Assembly: GCA_045128055.1 (NCBI GenBank)
Contig: JBGVRC010000042.1
Span: forward strand, 1 to 34,603
Origin: Scatosoma sp045128055
GTDB taxonomy: Bacteria > Bacillota > Clostridia > Christensenellales > Borkfalkiaceae
Length of the DNA stretch: 34,603 bases
Direction: 5' to 3'
In this document: piece after piece, positions 1 to 7,526 of the stretch
Layout: every line of letters begins with the position of its first letter
How positions within the stretch are numbered: position 1 is the first letter of the stretch
Made by a program: the position numbers and the translations under genes
Notes under the pieces: generated by a model
Database searches by the model: none
The model's input: only the letters and a program-made list of their open reading frames with translations
What the model was told of the DNA's origin: nothing

Positions 1-800
1 GTTTTTCCACTTACACCGTTCACCAAAATCTTATTTTGGAAGTGGTTAGTCATAAACTCGGAAGATTGATAGCTGTCAAGATTCGCTTCTTTTTGCGTAC
101 CGTCGCCCACATAGTCGTCGCCCTTCAAGGAAACGCCAACGTAACCGCAAGTACCGTCGTGACCTTGCACATATTTTACACTCTCTACTTCCGTTTTACC
201 GTACGCCATAATACCATACGCTACGCTCGAATCCATCGTAACAAAATCGCAACCCGCGCGATATACCGTTGCCGTCGTATCGCCCTGTAAGTACGCGTCG
301 CTGGGGATAAGCGCGCCTTCCAAAATGGTAACTGGCGAATTAGCACCCACGCCTGCCGCCGTTGCCCCCGTCATATTGCTCATTGAAAGGGGAATCATCA
401 ACGTATAATCGGGCTCGCTACTGTTCAACCAGTAATAATTGCCGTAACAACTCGTACAACCCCACTCTCTCAACGTTTTTCCGCCAAGTTGAATATGGTC
501 GAAGAAGCCCAAATTATTCAACAAGGTCGGCAAATCGCCCGTACCTGCGTAGTTTTTTTTCGCTTCTGCCGTCCAATCGGCTTCGCCGAGCGTAAGGCGG
601 ATTTCAAAATTGCCGTTTCCGTACCAACCCGCCACTCTGCCGAGCATCGCAATATCTTTGGTCGTGTACGTCGTTTCCGCTTCCGCCGTCTGCACTTTGG
701 CGTCCGTTGTAGGCATTGCAAACACAATACCCAATACCAACGCCAACGTCAGCGCGAAGCTAAATAACCAAGCCGTAATTTTTTTCAAGCTTCTTGTCAT
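1..800 (-). CDS. Secreted protein, N-terminal part only (runs off the window edge)
   Basis: An open frame of about 266 codons reads from an ATG at 798-800 to the left edge without a stop, so the C-terminus is missing. The product starts MTRSLKKITAWLFSF, followed by a hydrophobic stretch and an AMPTTDA region, a typical Sec signal peptide with likely cleavage near residues 28-35. The mature part is rich in G, T, S, Y and N and contains a few Cys; close to the edge it reads ILVNGVSG, resembling the LxVNG motif in the repeats of the large protein at 1328-5164. A strong ribosome binding site (AGGGGGG) lies 8-14 bases before the ATG and overlaps the end of the upstream micropeptide gene (13-nt gap), so the two are probably co-translated. 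I do not recognise a catalytic family; an extracellular or cell-surface protein is inferred. Confidence 0.8.
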   Translation of the reverse strand, partial: MTRSLKKITAWLFSFALTLALVLGIVFAMPTTDAKVQTAEAETTYTTKDIAMLGRVAGWYGNGNFEIRLTLGEADWTAEAKKNYAGTGDLPTLLNNLGFFDHIQLGGKTLREWGCTSCYGNYYWLNSSEPDYTLMIPLSMSNMTGATAAGVGANSPVTILEGALIPSDAYLQGDTTATVYRAGCDFVTMDSSVAYGIMAYGKTEVESVKYVQGHDGTCGYVGVSLKGDDYVGDGTQKEANLDSYQSSEFMTNHFQNKILVNGVSGK

Positions 801-813
801 TTTCTTGCCCCCC

Positions 814-927
814 TTAATCAAAAATATCTTCTTCCGCGTCGTCTCCAACGCTGAACGTGTTGGAACAGCGCACCACGTCTTCGCTGATGCGCACAATTTC
901 TACGATTAACTCTTTATATTGTTTCAT
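814..927 (-). CDS. Acidic micropeptide A (37 aa), paired with the secreted protein downstream
   Basis: A 38-codon gene starting at 927 with an AGGGGG ribosome binding site a few bases upstream. The peptide begins MKQYKELIVEIVRISEDVV and ends VGDDAEEDIFD. The first 20 residues could form an amphipathic helix and the tail is strongly acidic. It is clearly related to micropeptide B at 1205-1315: both have MK-x-Y-x-EL, then D-(V/I)-V-x-x-S, then a GDD...DIF tail. It lies between a good promoter (978-1006) and the secreted protein gene that starts 13 nt after its stop. There is no signal peptide, so it should stay in the cytoplasm unless exported by another route. Its function is unknown. Small acidic MKKYxxPE-like peptides are common in gut Clostridia, but I know of no assigned role. 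Confidence 0.7.
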   Translation of the reverse strand: MKQYKELIVEIVRISEDVVRCSNTFSVGDDAEEDIFD

Positions 928-977
928 GTAAGCCCCCTACGCCGTACAAAATCGACGGCTTATGCAATTACGATTTT

Positions 978-1006
978 ATTATAACATAATAAAATCCTTT
1001 TTTAAA
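978..1006 (-). promoter_or_regulatory. Sigma-A type promoter for micropeptide A and the secreted protein
   Basis: On the minus strand TTTAAA (1001-1006) is followed after exactly 17 bases by TATAAT (978-983). Transcription would start near 971 and give a leader of about 45 nt before the micropeptide start at 927. It lies after the terminator of the preceding unit, so the two secreted-protein units are separately transcribed. Confidence 0.6.
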
Positions 1007-1121
1007 TACTAATTTTTGCGTTCACTCTCGCAATTTTTAACTTAATTGTATAAATTTGCTTGTTTTTTGCTGCATTTCAGCCCTAAAAACGGCTACGTCC
1101 GCAACGCGCTACGTTTTTGCG

Positions 1122-1178
1122 AACAAAAAAACAGAACAAGACCGCAAGGACGTCCCCTTTCGAAATCTTGTTCTGTTT
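1122..1178 (-). terminator. Intrinsic terminator after micropeptide B
   Basis: A perfect 13-bp stem (1129-1141 with 1166-1178; arm AAACAGAACAAGA), 24-nt loop, followed on the minus strand by a run of seven T. It closes the transcription unit of the 1278-residue protein plus micropeptide B. Confidence 0.8.
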
Positions 1179-1204
1179 GCTTTTATGCTATGTCTTCGTA
1201 GTGA

Positions 1205-1315
1205 TTAACCGAAAATATCGTCCCCTACGTCGTCTTTTTGATTATCCGACAACGTTACGATGTCCGCCCCGAAAAGGATCAACTGTATTTCTAATTCTTG
1301 ATATTCTTTTTTCAT
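1205..1315 (-). CDS. Acidic micropeptide B (36 aa), paired with the large secreted protein upstream
   Basis: A 37-codon gene with a strong ribosome binding site (AAGGAGC), starting only 12 nt after the stop codon of the 1278-residue secreted protein. The peptide begins MKKEYQELEIQLILFGADIV and ends VGDDIFG. It shares the MK-x-Y-x-EL start, the D-I/V-V-x-x-S middle and the GDD/DIF tail with micropeptide A, although the order relative to the secreted gene differs (B follows its large gene, A precedes its own). It is followed by a strong terminator. No known domain; conservation of the pattern beside two secreted proteins supports real genes rather than chance frames. Confidence 0.7.
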   Translation of the reverse strand: MKKEYQELEIQLILFGADIVTLSDNQKDDVGDDIFG

Positions 1316-1327
1316 AATTGCTCCTTC

Positions 1328-4300
1328 TTATGCGAGATAGTTTTGTTTGTTTGCGTAGACGTAAGCCGCCGCGTAGCCTTCTTGTACGCTTGCCACCGTC
1401 GAAACAGCATTTACGTTGCTGGTCGTGACTCCGCTTATATATGCTTCCACAACCGCTTTTTTCGTGTCGCTAATCTTGCTATATTCCGCTTCGTCTTCCT
1501 TAAACTTTTGCGCTACGGTACGAACCGAACGAACGTTGTCTTCCACGCTGAATGGCGTATAAATCGTCTTTTGCGAACCGTTTGCGTACGTAACAATCAT
1601 ATACCCGCGGCCTGCGAAATCTCTATGGTAGTTTGTGGTGTAAAGCTTTCTCATCGCGCCGTAATATACGGTGTACGCGCCGATTTCTTCTCTATATTCC
1701 GTGTTAGGAATTTGCAATACCGTAGAGCCCGCTGTAAAGTCTTCCAAGTTTGGTGCTTGACCTGCGCTCAAATAATCGTTGGGCATAATCAACGTACCGT
1801 AAGAAACCGTAAGACCATAGCCAGCCAAAGCGTTGAGCTGTTGGGTGTTAATCATCGAAGTGAAACGGATACCCGAATCGTCCGCTGTGTTGGAAAGACG
1901 AATCGCCGCGCCTTCTTTCAACACAAAGTCGAGCGCAAGCTTCGTGAACGCAAGGCTTTCTTCGCCGATAGTAATCGTTTCGCCCGCTTGATATACGGTA
2001 TTGCCTACCAACCAACCGATAAACGTGCTTTCGGAAGTGTTTTCGGTGGAAAGCTGATATTCGCTACCTTTTTCAACAAATTCGGGGCTGCCGACGTCGT
2101 AGGAAACGGAAACGTGATCGGGATCGGATAAGGTTGCGTTTGTCGCAGCTTCTACGTAAACGCTTACGCGGTTTGTATCCGTAGCCGAAGCTGCGATTTT
2201 CGTGCCGACCAAAACGCCGTCTACCTTAATATACGTCCAAACGTCCGCGCTATTTTTTACGTTAATCGCGCCGATTTCAATAAGATAATTCGTATTGTCG
2301 GAAAATGTATATGCTTTGTATACTTTGCCATCGACTACGTATCCAATACCGCCCCAAATAATAGAAACGTAAATATCGCTATTCCAAGCGTCCGTACCGC
2401 GCAAACGAATGGCAATGACGTCGCCTGCCGTATTCGTCGAAGAATAGTTGAAGCGGAATTTAATCGAACCCGTCGTGTTTTCCGCGCTCTTTTCGTAAGC
2501 CGTTCCAGTAAGGTCAAGGTGTGTCGTGTCTATAAACGTTTTGTTTAAGCCCCAGCCCAAATCTACGCCCGTAACCGTGTCAAATGCCACAAGGTCTTCG
2601 TCGTTATAGGACAGAACGGCTGCCCATCTGCTTCCGTCGTAGGTAAACGTGCTTTCTACAATCTCGTATTTGGTGAACAAGTCTTTACAAACAAACGTAC
2701 CGCTTAAAGAAACCACGTCGCCCGCCGAAACAGCGTCAAAGCGCAACCACAAGCCGTCACCTGTACTCTTCATTTCGTAAATGGGTTTAGAAACGCCGTT
2801 TACCGTCAAGCCGTCGCCCTTTCTCAACGTAAATAATTTATCCCACGTTTGAACGGGCAAACCGTCGCTGCCGTTGATTTTAAGGTATACTTGCGCATTT
2901 TTTGCGCCTGCATTCGTACTAGGCGAAGTAGGCTGCAAATACGAAATCGTATGTGTTGCCGTATATACTACGTCATTATTCCATTTCGAACCGTCCCAAT
3001 CAAAATAGCTTTCCTTAATAATGTATCTTACGCCTTGCGATTCGCAAACGAACGTACCGCTGATGGAGATTACGTCACCTTTGGATACGCCGTCAAATGC
3101 CCAATAGAAGCCGTCGCCCGTACTCTTGATGACGCTCGGCGTTGTTTGTACGTCGTTGATTTTAAACCCTTCGCCGCTTTCATACGTAAAAACATCCGCA
3201 TCAGCCCAGCTCAATACAGGCAAGGCTTCGCCGTCTGCTCTTTGTAAGTACAATACGCTGTTATCTCCGCTTGCGCCGCCAACCGAGCTGTTTCCGTGCA
3301 ATACAAGCGCGCCTATGTTATACGTTGCGTTAGGATCCACTGTCCACAACATACCGTTCCACTTCAACGCTTGCGTTTGGGGGAATACGATTTCCGCAGT
3401 TACGCCGTCTACTTCGCAAATAAACATACCTTGCACCGTCAATACGTCGCCGCTATTCACGGGCATATTTTGTACATCCACGTATAATTGCGAGCCAATG
3501 GGTTTGATATACGCGCCGCTTACCGCTTCGCCGTTTAACATAAACCCGTCGCCGCTTTCAAGCGTAAAGGTGTTGTCCCAACTCGTAACGCCTACGCCGT
3601 GGGGCGCGTTGATGAAGAAACCTTTTCTGTTGTTGTCGTTGTTGGCTACTTCGATGGAGTCAATTTCCGTCTTGATATAGGCTTCGCCTGCCTCCCAAGA
3701 CGAACCGTTCCATTTGAAATAACCTTCTTTGATTACGTATCTTGCTTCTTGCGATTCGCAAACAAACGTACCGCCGATAGAGATAATATCGCCTTCGCTG
3801 ACGCTGTCAAATTCCAAAAATACGTTGCCGCCTACGCTCTTCATCGTATAGCTGATTACGCTACCGTTTTTCTTAACGTTTGCGCCGCTTTCATAGGTGA
3901 ATGCGACGGAAGAAGAATTTACGGGAATCCAACCTGCGTCCGCTCTTGTCAAATAAAGATTGCTTGCCTTTGTCGTTGCCGAGCCTGCTTCTTTGCTTTC
4001 GTTCGCTACCACCAACTCGTCAAGGTCGTAGGTGGTGTGGCTGATATGTTCCCAAGTAGAACCGTTGTAACGCAATGCTTGCGTAGGCGCGAAAAGTATT
4101 TTATATCCATTGTCGTGTTGGTACAAGCCGTTGATTGTCAACACGTCGCCTGCATTGGCGGACTTAACCAAATCTACGTATACGGTATCATAATAGAATT
4201 TTATAACGCCTTCCGCAAGTGCCTTACCATTCAATTTCAAACCGTGCCCGCTTACAATAGACGTAGCAGCCCAGTCGGAGATACCCGTATCCGACTTAAT

Positions 4301-5164
4301 GGGAATATAGAAGCCCGACGCGCTTTGTGCCATCGTGTTGGAAGCAACTGCTTTATCGATAATTGCCGCATAACCAGTGAGCGTTCTCCAAGAAGAACCT
4401 TCCCACATGAAGTAGCTGTCCGAAATTGCGTAATAGGTATTATCAGAGTCCTTGAAAAGTCCGCAAATAAATACTACGTCTGCAACCGCGTCTTCCATGC
4501 TTGCCGTCAAAGCGACGCCGCTTGCCGTTGTTACCGCAGATTGAAGGCGGGCGTTTGCATTTTCACCGTTTACGGTAATGCCGCCTTTTACAAGGCTCAA
4601 AGTTTTACCAGCCGTGATGTTTTCACCGCTTGTCAAAGTAAGGGTGTCCGCGTCACCGCTTGCCATCACCGAACCCAACGCCACTGCGGTGCAGGTTCCC
4701 CAAGACGAACCGTTGTAACGCAACGCGCTGTTGGTGAAAACGAACGTTTTCCCCGTGGTTTGGTTGGAGTACGTACCGTCGAGAATTACTACGTCGCCTT
4801 CCGTTGCCGTTACGCCTAAGCCAACGAAGAAAGAACCTGGTTGTTTAATATCCGTCGTGGTAAGCACTTCACCGTTAAGCGTTAAACCCGTGCCGCTACC
4901 TGGTTGGAACGTATAGATGCTACCCCAGTCTTCTTCCGCGCCCCAAGTCGTACCGTCGCCTTCGAAAGCCGTAATGTAAAGCGCAGTTGCCGAACTGCTG
5001 TTTTCCGCTTTGATTGCGCCGACTTCGTACGTCGTTGCTGCGCTTGCCGTTATGCTTGCTTCTTGCAAGGTGTTCAGCGTTGCAACGCCAACACCGCCGC
5101 CAAGGCCAAGCGCGACAAACAAGCCACATGCCCATAAACTCCATTTTTTTAACGTCTTTTTCAT
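1328..5164 (-). CDS. Large secreted repeat protein (1278 aa)
   Basis: The start has a GAGG ribosome binding site and a clear signal peptide (MKKTLKKWSLWACGLFVALG..., probable cleavage after ASA near residue 42). Residues about 46-850 hold seven degenerate tandem repeats of about 115 residues. A typical unit has a short strand with LYL/FYI, then F-T-x-E-S-G-x-G-x-x-x-N-G, then GDV(I/V)SI-x-G-x-F-V-C, and closes with F-x-W-(D/N)-G-S-x-W. Residues about 851-1025 look like a LamG/concanavalin-like beta sandwich. The last ~200 residues carry the GAAIRLSNTADDSGIRFTSM motif, a C-terminal module I associate with secreted proteins of gut Clostridia. There is no LPXTG sorting signal or C-terminal membrane segment, so retention on the cell is unclear. 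Probably a glycan- or surface-binding protein (inference). It is followed directly by micropeptide B. Confidence 0.85.
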   Translation of the reverse strand: MKKTLKKWSLWACGLFVALGLGGGVGVATLNTLQEASITASAATTYEVGAIKAENSSSATALYITAFEGDGTTWGAEEDWGSIYTFQPGSGTGLTLNGEVLTTTDIKQPGSFFVGLGVTATEGDVVILDGTYSNQTTGKTFVFTNSALRYNGSSWGTCTAVALGSVMASGDADTLTLTSGENITAGKTLSLVKGGITVNGENANARLQSAVTTASGVALTASMEDAVADVVFICGLFKDSDNTYYAISDSYFMWEGSSWRTLTGYAAIIDKAVASNTMAQSASGFYIPIKSDTGISDWAATSIVSGHGLKLNGKALAEGVIKFYYDTVYVDLVKSANAGDVLTINGLYQHDNGYKILFAPTQALRYNGSTWEHISHTTYDLDELVVANESKEAGSATTKASNLYLTRADAGWIPVNSSSVAFTYESGANVKKNGSVISYTMKSVGGNVFLEFDSVSEGDIISIGGTFVCESQEARYVIKEGYFKWNGSSWEAGEAYIKTEIDSIEVANNDNNRKGFFINAPHGVGVTSWDNTFTLESGDGFMLNGEAVSGAYIKPIGSQLYVDVQNMPVNSGDVLTVQGMFICEVDGVTAEIVFPQTQALKWNGMLWTVDPNATYNIGALVLHGNSSVGGASGDNSVLYLQRADGEALPVLSWADADVFTYESGEGFKINDVQTTPSVIKSTGDGFYWAFDGVSKGDVISISGTFVCESQGVRYIIKESYFDWDGSKWNNDVVYTATHTISYLQPTSPSTNAGAKNAQVYLKINGSDGLPVQTWDKLFTLRKGDGLTVNGVSKPIYEMKSTGDGLWLRFDAVSAGDVVSLSGTFVCKDLFTKYEIVESTFTYDGSRWAAVLSYNDEDLVAFDTVTGVDLGWGLNKTFIDTTHLDLTGTAYEKSAENTTGSIKFRFNYSSTNTAGDVIAIRLRGTDAWNSDIYVSIIWGGIGYVVDGKVYKAYTFSDNTNYLIEIGAINVKNSADVWTYIKVDGVLVGTKIAASATDTNRVSVYVEAATNATLSDPDHVSVSYDVGSPEFVEKGSEYQLSTENTSESTFIGWLVGNTVYQAGETITIGEESLAFTKLALDFVLKEGAAIRLSNTADDSGIRFTSMINTQQLNALAGYGLTVSYGTLIMPNDYLSAGQAPNLEDFTAGSTVLQIPNTEYREEIGAYTVYYGAMRKLYTTNYHRDFAGRGYMIVTYANGSQKTIYTPFSVEDNVRSVRTVAQKFKEDEAEYSKISDTKKAVVEAYISGVTTSNVNAVSTVASVQEGYAAAYVYANKQNYLA

Positions 5165-5344
5165 AAATTTACCTCTTTGGAAGTGAAATTGATTCTTCTA
5201 ATTTTATTGCTGATAAAGATTTTTTTGTAGGTTGTGGATACAACCTACAAAGGGGCGCGCCCCTTGCCTATATTTCAAAAACCGTTCTCTTTGAATTCTT
5301 TGAAATTTTGCGTGCATATTATATAATGTATATATATTGCCATT
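5165..5344 (-). promoter_or_regulatory. Structured ~170-nt leader of the large secreted protein
   Basis: Between the promoter and the start codon lie two strong inverted repeats: a perfect 12-bp stem with a 4-nt loop (5224-5235 with 5240-5251; arm TTTGTAGGTTGT) and an adjoining perfect 16-bp palindrome AAGGGGCGCGCCCCTT (5250-5265). In mRNA sense the palindrome comes first. The first stem is followed by A residues on the minus strand, so it is not an intrinsic terminator for this gene. Function unknown; mRNA stability or regulation is possible. Confidence 0.5.
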
Positions 5345-5373
5345 ATTATAGTACGCCGTTTGCTTTTTTGCAA
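5345..5373 (-). promoter_or_regulatory. Sigma-A type promoter of the large secreted protein
   Basis: TTGCAA (5368-5373), 17-base spacer, TATAAT (5345-5350), on the minus strand. Start of transcription expected near 5337. The remaining 5374-5513 is AT-rich and holds nothing else I can support. Confidence 0.7.
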
Positions 5374-5513
5374 TCGTTTTTAAGTCATTTTTCAAGTTTT
5401 TTGTCTTTTTTATAAATAAAATTTTACCTTATTTCCCATAATTGCGAACGCTTGTCAAAAAGCGAACGCTTTTGTTAGAAATGCACATTTTATTACCGTT
5501 TTTAGGCGAGTTT

Positions 5514-5542
5514 AAAAAACCGAGCAAAATTGCTCGGTTTTT
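5514..5542 (-). terminator. Intrinsic terminator after glnS
   Basis: On the minus strand AAACCGAGCAA pairs with TTGCTCGGTTT, followed by a T-run. It is 19 bases past the glnS stop. Confidence 0.85.
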
Positions 5543-5560
5543 GACTGATTTTTGATAGGT

Positions 5561-7195
5561 TTATTTATTGAAATTGTCTTTCAAGGAAACGATTTCGGAT
5601 AAAACGAGCTTGCCCGCTTCGTCCACGCATTTCTTGTAATAGCCTACGCGCATAAGCTGGAAGGCTTTGCCGTCTGCGCTTTCCGCAAGATAGGGTTCCG
5701 CTTTGCCGTAGAAGATGTGTTCGCTGTCCAAATTCATTCTTTCGCCGAAGTCTTGGCCTGCGTATTCCGCGTCCTTCAAAAGCACGCCGTATTTTCTAAT
5801 TTCCGCGTCCACGCCCGTTTTGCCGTCTACCCATTGGATCGTGCCTTTTACTTTGATACCGCTGGTGTCGTTGGACGAACGGCTTTCGGGAATATACGAG
5901 CATTTCAGCTCGGTTACGTTACCCGCTTCGTCGCAAATCACTTCGTCACAATGGATAATGTACGCGTTTTTCAAACGAACGTAGCCGTCGGGCTTCAATC
6001 TTTGATATTTAGGGGGCGGAACTTGGGCAAAGTCGGCTCTATCAATGTAAATTTCCGACGAGAACGCGATTTTTCTTGTGCCAAGCTCGGGTTTTAAAGG
6101 ATGAAGCTGGGTTTCCAGCTCTTCTTCGCCTTGGTAGTTGGTAATCGTCACCTTTAAGGGGTCGAGCACCGCCATAGCGCGCTCTGCATTTTCGTTGAGA
6201 TTGTCGCGAATACAAGCTTCCAAATAGGAAAGCTGGCATTCGGAATTCGCCTTTACAATACCGATTTTGGTACAGAAATCAAGCAAAGCAGCGGGGGGTA
6301 CACCGCGGTTGCGAAGCCCTGCCACCGTGGGCATTCTGGGGTCGTCCCAACCATGTACGTGGCCTTCTTCCACAAGCTTTTTAAGATATCTTTTCGACAT
6401 AACCGTATTCGTCACCGCAAGGCGGGCAAATTCGATTTGGCGGGGCTTGGGCGCAAAGCCAAGGTTGATACCCACCCAGTCGTATAAGGGTCTGTGGTCT
6501 TCAAATTCCAAGGTGCAAAGAGAGTGCGTTACGCCCTGCAAATAGTCGCAAATGGGGTGCGCGTAGTCGTACATAGGATAGACGCACCACGTATCGCCCG
6601 TGCGGTGATGGGTGGCGCGCAAGATGCGGTAAATAACGGGGTCGCGCATATTCATATTCGGGGAAGCCATATCGATTTTCGCGCGCAAACACTTGCTTCC
6701 GTCGGGGTATTTACCCGCTTTCATTTCACGGAAAAGCTGCAAGTTTTCTTCTACGCTGCGGTTTCTGTACGGGCTTTCCTTGCCGCCTTCGGTGAGCGTA
6801 CCGCGGGTTGCGGAAATTTCTTCGGGGGAAAGGTCGCAAACGAACGCTTTGCCGTCCGTGATAAGCTTTTCCGCGTAATCGTAAATGATTTGGAAAAAGT
6901 CGGACGCGTACACTTCCTTTGCCCAACTATACCCTACCCATTCGATATCTTTGCGGATAGCGTCGACAAATTCCGTCTTTTCTTTGGACGGGTTGGTGTC
7001 GTCGAAAAAGAGATTGCATTTGCCTTCGTACTTTTTCGCCGTACCGAAGTTGACGAGCATACTTTTGATATGCCCGATATGCAAATATCCGTTGGGCTCG
7101 GGGGGAAATCTCGTTTGTACTGCGGAAATTTTTCCGTTTTCGATGTCATCGTTGATGATTTGTTCGATAAAATTCGTCGCTTCAATCGTTTTCAT
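5561..7195 (-). CDS. glnS: Glutamine--tRNA ligase
   Basis: Class I aminoacyl-tRNA synthetase of 544 residues, close to the usual ~550. The family's hallmark RFPPEPNGYLHIGH is at residues 29-42 (HIGH signature 39-42) and the KMSKS equivalent is VMSKR at about residue 265. The C-terminal half matches the anticodon-binding beta-barrels of GlnRS, with FSSEIYIDRADF and the typical GTIQWV strand. It charges tRNA-Gln with glutamine in the cytoplasm. Many Firmicutes lack it and use GatCAB transamidation, so its presence tells something about this lineage. The start has only a weak ribosome binding site (GAGTG). Upstream lies a spacer with three copies of a 16-bp repeat; no T-box is visible there. Confidence 0.97.
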   Translation of the reverse strand: MKTIEATNFIEQIINDDIENGKISAVQTRFPPEPNGYLHIGHIKSMLVNFGTAKKYEGKCNLFFDDTNPSKEKTEFVDAIRKDIEWVGYSWAKEVYASDFFQIIYDYAEKLITDGKAFVCDLSPEEISATRGTLTEGGKESPYRNRSVEENLQLFREMKAGKYPDGSKCLRAKIDMASPNMNMRDPVIYRILRATHHRTGDTWCVYPMYDYAHPICDYLQGVTHSLCTLEFEDHRPLYDWVGINLGFAPKPRQIEFARLAVTNTVMSKRYLKKLVEEGHVHGWDDPRMPTVAGLRNRGVPPAALLDFCTKIGIVKANSECQLSYLEACIRDNLNENAERAMAVLDPLKVTITNYQGEEELETQLHPLKPELGTRKIAFSSEIYIDRADFAQVPPPKYQRLKPDGYVRLKNAYIIHCDEVICDEAGNVTELKCSYIPESRSSNDTSGIKVKGTIQWVDGKTGVDAEIRKYGVLLKDAEYAGQDFGERMNLDSEHIFYGKAEPYLAESADGKAFQLMRVGYYKKCVDEAGKLVLSEIVSLKDNFNK

Positions 7196-7406
7196 ATTTG
7201 TTCACTCTTTTTATAAAGATTTTTAATAAATTCAACTCGTACCTGGGCAAGATGATCTTGCAGCCAGTCTTACGTCTTTTCGACGTTTTTTAAATTTGTG
7301 TTCGACCGTGTGAGTTTCAACTCGTACCTGGTGCCTTTATTTTTATTTCAACTCGTACCTGGTATGGGGGTTTTGGATACAGTTTTCGCCCGTTTGAAAC
7401 GGGTTA
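7196..7406. repeat. Three copies of a short repeat upstream of glnS
   Basis: The 16-mer TTCAACTCGTACCTGG occurs at 7231-7246, 7316-7331 and 7347-7362 (all in plus orientation). Between the copies are a palindrome GCAAGATGATCTTGC (7247-7261) and a small hairpin ACGTC/GACGT. The 13-base core CAAC(T/G)CGTACCTG recurs at 16456-16468 and 22398-22410. Spacing (85 and 31 bases) is irregular, so it is not a CRISPR. No clear glnS promoter could be assigned here. Confidence 0.75.
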
Positions 7407-7526
7407 AACGGCGGAGATGCGAGCAAGACGAGAAAGGCGCGGCTTTGCCGACGGAAGTGTACATAGACGTACACGAGCAAGGCAAAACGCAAGCCTGACA
7501 ACGTATTGCGACGCATATACGTCGTT
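7407..7526 (-). repeat. Structured palindromic repeat, copy 1 (starts at the fhs stop codon)
   Basis: About 120 bp bounded by short inverted ends (AACGGCG 7407-7413, CGTCGTT 7520-7526). Inside are stem I TTTGCC (7444-7449) with GGCAAA (7481-7486) and stem II GTGTAC (7457-7462) with GTACAC (7469-7474) around an ATAGAC loop. It is homologous to the copies at 19034 and 19150, where the stems carry different but still complementary bases. On the minus strand it begins at the base after the fhs stop codon. Confidence 0.8.

Noticed and set aside
1298..2131. Long plus-strand frames opposite the giant secreted protein (also 3599-4819)
   Set aside because: Antisense to a protein with clear signal peptide and repeats; translations are rich in Arg, Cys and Tyr without any domain.
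6494..7216. 240-codon plus-strand frame opposite glnS
   Set aside because: Antisense shadow, no ribosome site, no family.
7231..7362. CRISPR array from the three 16-mers
   Set aside because: Repeats too short, spacing irregular (85 and 31 bases), no cas genes.
7196..7406. T-box riboswitch before glnS
   Set aside because: No AGGGUGGNACCGCG-like antiterminator sequence and no specifier-loop layout; the spacer is occupied by short repeats. The glyS leader is only ~35 nt and also lacks one.
7298..7498. 66-codon frame across the spacer and structured repeat
   Set aside because: Made of repeat DNA with selected secondary structure; no ribosome site.
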